This document shows, in pieces, positions 6,142 through 9,659 of a stretch of DNA of 9,659 bases (positions are counted from its first letter, which is position 1; each line of letters opens with the position of its first letter). Where the stretch lies: the NCBI RefSeq assembly GCF_000282995.1, contig NZ_ALEE01000408.1, forward strand, positions 1 to 9,659. The letters are read 5' to 3'. Origin of the DNA: Melaminivora alkalimesophila. Lineage in GTDB: Bacteria; Pseudomonadota; Gammaproteobacteria; Burkholderiales; Burkholderiaceae_C. A model generated the notes under the pieces. It was not told the DNA's origin. It ran no database searches and saw nothing but the letters and a program-made list of their open reading frames with translations. Position numbers and translations under genes: made by a program.

Positions 6142-7974
6142 ATGCAGAATTGTCGCATGCGGTATTGGCTGACCTGCGCGCTGAGTGCCTGCCTGGCCCT
6201 GGCGGCCCCGGCCGGGTGGGCGGCGCACGCCTACGCCATGTGGGGCGAGCCGGCGCTGCCGGCGGATTTCGCGCACCTGCCCTACGTGAACCCGCAGGCG
6301 CCCAAGGGCGGCGAGCTGCGGCTGGTGAGCAACCTGCGCGTCTCCACCTTCGACAAGTACAACCCCTTCACCATCCGCGGCAGCGCCCCGGCCTACCTGG
6401 CGGCGCTGATGTTCGACACGCTGCTGGTCGGCTCCATGGACGAGACGGCGACCGGCTACGGGCTGCTCGCCGAGGACGTGAGCGTCGCGCCGGACGGCCT
6501 GTCCGCCACCTTCCGGCTGCGGCCCGAGGCGCGCTTCCATAACGGCAAGCCGGTGCTGGCGGCCGATGTGCAGCACAGCTTCGACACGCTCATGGGCCCG
6601 CACACCTCGCCAGCCTACAAGACGCTGCTGGCGGACGTCGAGGGGCTGGAGGTGCTGGACGAGCGCACGGTGCGCTACCGCTTCCGGCGGCCCAACCGGG
6701 AATTGCCGCTGACCGTGGGGGGGCTGCCGGTGTTCAGCCGCGACTGGGGGCGGGACGAGGCGGGCAGGCCCAAGCCGTTTGACCAGGTGGTGATGGACAT
6801 CCCGATCGGCAGCGGCCCCTACCGCATCGGGCCGGTGAACTTCGGCAAGGACATCACCTACGTGCGCGACCCGGACTACTGGGCGCGCGACCTGCCCGTG
6901 CGCCGCGGCACGGCCAACTTCGACCGCATCCTGGTCAAGATCTACAAGGACAACACGGCGCGGCTGGAGGCGCTCAAGGCGGGCGAGTTCGACCTGATGC
7001 GGTTTTTCAGCGCGGGCGACTGGGCGCGGCGGGTCAATGGCAAGAAGTTCGACTCGGGCGAGCTGGTCAAGGGCGAGTTTGCCCACAGGCTGCCCTCGGG
7101 TTTCCAGAGCTTCGTGCTGAACACGCGCCGCCCGCTTCTTGCCGACCGGCGCGTGCGCGAGGCGCTGGGACTGGCCTTCGATTTCGAGTGGATGAGCCGG
7201 CGGCTGTTCTACGGCGCCTACCAGCGCGTGCACGGATTGTTCGGCAACACGGTGTGCGAGACGCAGGGCACACCCACGGCCGAGGAACTGGCGCTGCTCG
7301 AACCCTGGCGCAGCGTGCTCCCGCCGGCCGTCTTCGGGCCGATGTTCGTGCCGCCGGCGCCCGAGGATGCGGCCGCGCTGCGGGCCAACCTGCGCCGCGC
7401 GCAGGCGCTGCTGGCCGAGGCCGGCTGGACGGTGCAGGGCGGCGTGCTGCGCAACGCGCGCGGCGAGCCCTTCGAGCTGGAATACATGGACAGCAGCGAG
7501 GGCGGGATGCGCACGCTCTCGTCGTGGATGCACAACCTGCGCAAGCTCGGCATCGTGCTGCGCTTCCGCTCGGTCGATTTCGCGCTCTACCAGCAGCGGC
7601 TGCAGAAGTTCGACTTCGACATCACCACCATCGCCTACCAGGGCACGAACAACCCGGGCCAGGAATTCGCCGACCTGTTCGGCAGCCAGGCGGCCGACCA
7701 GGAGGACTCGGGCAATTTCCCCGGCGTGAAGAACCCGGCGGTGGACGCCGCCATCCGGGCGATGGTCTCTGCCAAGACGCTCGAGCAGATGCTGCCCGCC
7801 TGCCACGCGCTCGAGCGCATCATCGCGCACGAGCACTACCTGATCCCGCAGTGGTCCGCCGGGACGCACCGCATGGTCTACAACGCCTGGCGCCTGGCGC
7901 GCCCGGACGTGGTGCCGCCATACTCTCCGGGCGAGATGTGGGCGGTGGAGACCTGGTGGGCGCGGCAGCCCTGA
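6142..7974 (+). CDS. yejA: Periplasmic peptide-binding protein of a Yej-type ABC importer
   Basis: 610 aa from this start; family 5 extracellular solute-binding protein, similar in size to E. coli YejA (about 604). It would capture peptides in the periplasm and hand them to the YejBE permease; in E. coli the Yej system imports peptides and microcin C. A Sec signal peptide is clear: basic start, hydrophobic [15 protein letters not shown], likely cleavage after A-A-H-A; there is no lipobox before a mature cysteine, so it is probably soluble. Family landmarks are G-G-E-L-R-L-V, F-D-K-Y-N-P-F near the mature N-terminus, F-H-N-G-K-P-V at about residue 132, G-S-G-P-Y-R-I at about 222, R-D-P-D-Y-W, and L-I-P-Q-W near the end. 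The start is uncertain: GTG 6130, ATG 6142 and ATG 6157 all keep the signal peptide and none has a strong ribosome binding site. It leads an operon with a methyltransferase, yejB and probably yejE. Confidence 0.91.
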   Translation: MQNCRMRYWLTCALSACLALAAPAGWAAHAYAMWGEPALPADFAHLPYVNPQAPKGGELRLVSNLRVSTFDKYNPFTIRGSAPAYLAALMFDTLLVGSMDETATGYGLLAEDVSVAPDGLSATFRLRPEARFHNGKPVLAADVQHSFDTLMGPHTSPAYKTLLADVEGLEVLDERTVRYRFRRPNRELPLTVGGLPVFSRDWGRDEAGRPKPFDQVVMDIPIGSGPYRIGPVNFGKDITYVRDPDYWARDLPVRRGTANFDRILVKIYKDNTARLEALKAGEFDLMRFFSAGDWARRVNGKKFDSGELVKGEFAHRLPSGFQSFVLNTRRPLLADRRVREALGLAFDFEWMSRRLFYGAYQRVHGLFGNTVCETQGTPTAEELALLEPWRSVLPPAVFGPMFVPPAPEDAAALRANLRRAQALLAEAGWTVQGGVLRNARGEPFELEYMDSSEGGMRTLSSWMHNLRKLGIVLRFRSVDFALYQQRLQKFDFDITTIAYQGTNNPGQEFADLFGSQAADQEDSGNFPGVKNPAVDAAIRAMVSAKTLEQMLPACHALERIIAHEHYLIPQWSAGTHRMVYNAWRLARPDVVPPYSPGEMWAVETWWARQP

Positions 7975-8047
7975 AGGGGGCGGCGCCCAGCGACCGCGAT
8001 GAAGTACCCTTTCCAGTACCTGGAGCGCATCCCCTGCACGGCCCTGC

Positions 8048-8509
8048 ATGAAACCCCTGGAGCTGAAGATTCCCCCGCCGCTGGTGACCCTCGCCTGCGC
8101 CGCACTGGCGTGGGGGCTGAGTGCGCCCGGGGTCGGCTGGCATCTGCCGGCGGGGCCGCGGCTCGTGGGGGCCGGGCTGTGCCTGCTTTTGGGGGCGGTG
8201 CTGACGCTGTGGGCGCTGGGGCTGTTTCGGCGCGCGCGCACGACGGCCAGCCCGCTGCAGCCCGGGCGCTCGCGCGCGCTGGTGCGCGAGGGCCCCTACC
8301 GCTTCACGCGCAACCCCATGTACCTGGGCCTGGCGCTGCTGCTGCTGGCGCTGTGCCTGTGGCTGGGCGACGTGCTGGCGCTGCTGGCCCTGGTGGTCTT
8401 CGTCGCCTGGATCACGCGCTTTCAGATCCTGCCGGAGGAGCGGGCGCTGCAGGAGCGGTTCGGCCCCGCGTACACGCAGTACCGGCAGGAGGTGCGGCGG
8501 TGGCTGTGA
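8048..8509 (+). CDS. Small integral-membrane methyltransferase (ICMT/PEMT-like family)
   Basis: 153 aa. It belongs to the bacterial relatives of isoprenylcysteine carboxyl methyltransferase and phospholipid methyltransferases, membrane enzymes that use S-adenosylmethionine; substrates of most bacterial members are unknown. Hydrophobic segments lie at about residues 10-28, 38-58 and 92-125. The conserved cofactor region is visible as [14 protein letters not shown] (about 80-93), and the C-terminal [16 protein letters not shown] (about 130-146) is also diagnostic. The start [11 protein letters not shown] matches how relatives begin, although no good ribosome binding site lies close upstream; the nearest GGAG is more than 20 bases away. 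It lies 73 bp after yejA and 57 bp before yejB on the same strand, inside what is otherwise a transporter operon. Whether it works with the transporter is unknown. Confidence 0.88.
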   Translation: MKPLELKIPPPLVTLACAALAWGLSAPGVGWHLPAGPRLVGAGLCLLLGAVLTLWALGLFRRARTTASPLQPGRSRALVREGPYRFTRNPMYLGLALLLLALCLWLGDVLALLALVVFVAWITRFQILPEERALQERFGPAYTQYRQEVRRWL

Positions 8510-8566
8510 CGCGCTTGTCCGGCGCTGCGGGCGCCCGCTGCAGGGCGGAGAGGGGTTGAGGCCGCC

Positions 8567-9607
8567 ATGTTCGCCTACGTCCTCAAGCGCCTGCTGCTCA
8601 TGCTGCCCACGCTGCTGGGTGTGCTGCTGCTGACCTTCGTCGTGATCCAGTTCGTGCCCGGCGGGCCGGTCGAGCAGTACCTGGCCGAGGCCAAGGCCGG
8701 CATGGCCGGGGCGGGCGGCGGTGCGGGCGAGGGCGGCGGCATGGCCTACCGCGGCGCGCAAGGGGTGGATCCGCAGCGGCTCGAGCAGATCAAGCAGCTC
8801 TACGGCTTCGACAAGCCGCCGCACCAGCGTTTCCTGCAGATGCTGGGCCAGTTCGCGCGCTTCGACCTGGGGCGCAGCTTCTTCCAGAACAAGGACGTGT
8901 GGCAGCTCATCAAGGAAAAGCTGCCGGTGTCGATCAGCCTGGGCCTGTGGACCTTCCTGATCAGCTACCTGGTGGCGGTGCCGCTGGGGGTGGTCAAGGC
9001 CGTGCGCGCAGGCTCGCGCTTCGACTTCGTGACCACGCTCGTCATCCTGGTGGGCTACGCGATTCCCGGCTTCGTGCTGGGCGTGGCGCTGCTGGTGATC
9101 TTCGGCGGGCAGCTGCAGTGGTTCCCGCTGCGCGGCCTGACCTCGGCCAACTGGGACGAGCTTTCCTGGGGCGCGCGCATCGTGGACTACCTGTGGCACA
9201 TCACGCTGCCCGTCACCGCCATGGTCGCGGGCAGCTTCGCCGTGACCGCCATGCTGACCAAGAATTCCTTCCTGGAAGAGATCCGCAAGCAGTACGTGCT
9301 GACGGCGCGCGCCAAGGGGCTGACCGAGCGCCAGGTGCTGTGGAAGCATGTGTTCCGCAACGCGCTGATCCCCATCGTGACGGGCTTTCCGGCCGCCTTC
9401 GTGGGCGCCTTCTTCACCGGCTCGTTGCTGATCGAGACGCTGTTCTCGCTCGATGGGCTGGGGCTTTTGAGCTACGAGAGCGTGATCCGGCGCGACTATC
9501 CCGTGGTGCTGGGCACCCTGTTCCTGTTCACGCTGATCGGCTTGGTGACCAAGCTGGTGAGCGACCTGTGCTACGTGTGGGTGGACCCGCGCGTGAAGTT
9601 CGACTGA
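8567..9607 (+). CDS. yejB: Peptide ABC transporter permease YejB
   Basis: 346 aa (E. coli YejB is 364), a DppB/OppB-type inner-membrane permease forming the import channel with YejE. The N-terminal helix (residues about 7-30, with L-M-L-P-T-L-L-G-V) is followed by the usual P-G-G-P motif and a periplasmic stretch to about residue 115. Further hydrophobic segments lie at about 118-141, 153-177, 210-232, 263-288 and 308-333. The cytoplasmic EAA loop that contacts the ATPase is seen as A-R-A-K-G-L-T-E-R-Q-V-L-W-K-H-V-F-R-N-A-L-I-P split across about 247-269. The periplasmic part contains a Gly/Ala-rich low-complexity run at about 45-60 (A-G-M-A-G-A-G-G-G-A-G-E-G-G-G-M). TGAGG at 8557-8561, five bases before the ATG, is a good ribosome binding site. 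It is followed two bases later by the probable yejE start. Confidence 0.95.
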   Translation: MFAYVLKRLLLMLPTLLGVLLLTFVVIQFVPGGPVEQYLAEAKAGMAGAGGGAGEGGGMAYRGAQGVDPQRLEQIKQLYGFDKPPHQRFLQMLGQFARFDLGRSFFQNKDVWQLIKEKLPVSISLGLWTFLISYLVAVPLGVVKAVRAGSRFDFVTTLVILVGYAIPGFVLGVALLVIFGGQLQWFPLRGLTSANWDELSWGARIVDYLWHITLPVTAMVAGSFAVTAMLTKNSFLEEIRKQYVLTARAKGLTERQVLWKHVFRNALIPIVTGFPAAFVGAFFTGSLLIETLFSLDGLGLLSYESVIRRDYPVVLGTLFLFTLIGLVTKLVSDLCYVWVDPRVKFD

Positions 9608-9609
9608 GG

Positions 9610-9659
9610 ATGGTGGCACCCCTTGCTCCCGAGCTTTCCCGGCCGCCGGCAGGGGCCAG
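9610..9659 (+). CDS. yejE: Probable 5' end of yejE, cut by the window edge
   Basis: An ATG at 9610 (or GTG at 9613, same frame) begins two bases after the yejB stop and stays open for 16 codons to the edge, reading M-V-A-P-L-A-P-E-L-S-R-P-P-A-G-A. GAGG spans the yejB stop (9606-9609), suiting a coupled start though close to the ATG. No family motif is visible yet. The name rests on position: in yejABEF operons the second permease yejE follows yejB, with the double ATPase yejF after it. Confidence 0.55.
   Translation, partial: MVAPLAPELSRPPAGA

Noticed and set aside
6109..8241. A 711-codon open extension upstream of fabI on the minus strand, running antisense through all of yejA
   Set aside because: It exactly mirrors yejA codons in a GC-rich genome where stop codons are rare in that antisense frame; the protein is rich in His, Arg, Gln and Val without domains, and fabI has its own ribosome binding site at 6118-6121.
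8527..8538. A 12-bp perfect palindrome (GCGGGCGCCCGC) between the methyltransferase and yejB as a possible terminator
   Set aside because: As a hairpin it would have only about four base pairs around a four-base loop and there is no T-run, and yejB follows with its own ribosome binding site, so a terminator is not supported.
7820..9619. A 599-codon minus-strand frame opposite the methyltransferase and yejB
   Set aside because: The translation is Gln/His/Arg/Ala-rich low complexity and both plus-strand genes it covers have clear family motifs.
1..9659. tRNA, rRNA, CRISPR array, insertion sequence or riboswitch
   Set aside because: I scanned for cloverleaf-like blocks, regularly spaced repeats, transposase-like proteins with terminal repeats and known leader motifs, and saw none that could be supported.

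Overview
The window is GC-rich DNA with dense, clean bacterial genes. Gene content and protein character fit a betaproteobacterium of the order Burkholderiales, most likely Comamonadaceae (Acidovorax/Comamonas-like). That assignment is inferred from protein style and GC content; no rRNA or other phylogenetic marker is present.

Layout: (1) Positions 1-686, minus strand: a phage-type ERF-family single-strand annealing protein, overlapping the start of another leftward gene cut by the window edge. This looks like the edge of a prophage or other mobile region lying to the left. (2) 687-929: intergenic DNA with short hairpins and no recognisable gene, followed by a small, very acidic orphan protein (930-1274) with a good ribosome binding site. 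(3) 1294-2696, minus strand: a membrane-quality pair, NfeD-like protein then QmcA/stomatin-like SPFH protein. (4) 2697-2858: a comparatively AT-rich divergent control region with a 7-bp inverted repeat. (5) 2859-5231, plus strand: a large PLP-dependent basic amino acid (Arg/Lys/Orn) decarboxylase. (6) 5308-6108, minus strand: FabI enoyl-ACP reductase, converging on the decarboxylase and ending at a strong intrinsic terminator. (7) 6142 to the right edge, plus strand: a Yej-type peptide ABC importer operon (yejA, a small membrane methyltransferase, yejB, probable start of yejE), diverging from fabI across only about 33-48 bp.

Functionally these are mostly ordinary chromosomal genes: membrane lipid synthesis (FabI), membrane microdomain upkeep (QmcA/NfeD), acid stress or polyamine metabolism (decarboxylase) and peptide uptake (Yej). 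I found no convincing new multi-gene system. The points most worth a second look are the membrane methyltransferase placed between yejA and yejB, the mobile-element edge with the ERF gene next to an acidic orphan, the decarboxylase control region, and the lysine/glycine-rich additions in the decarboxylase.
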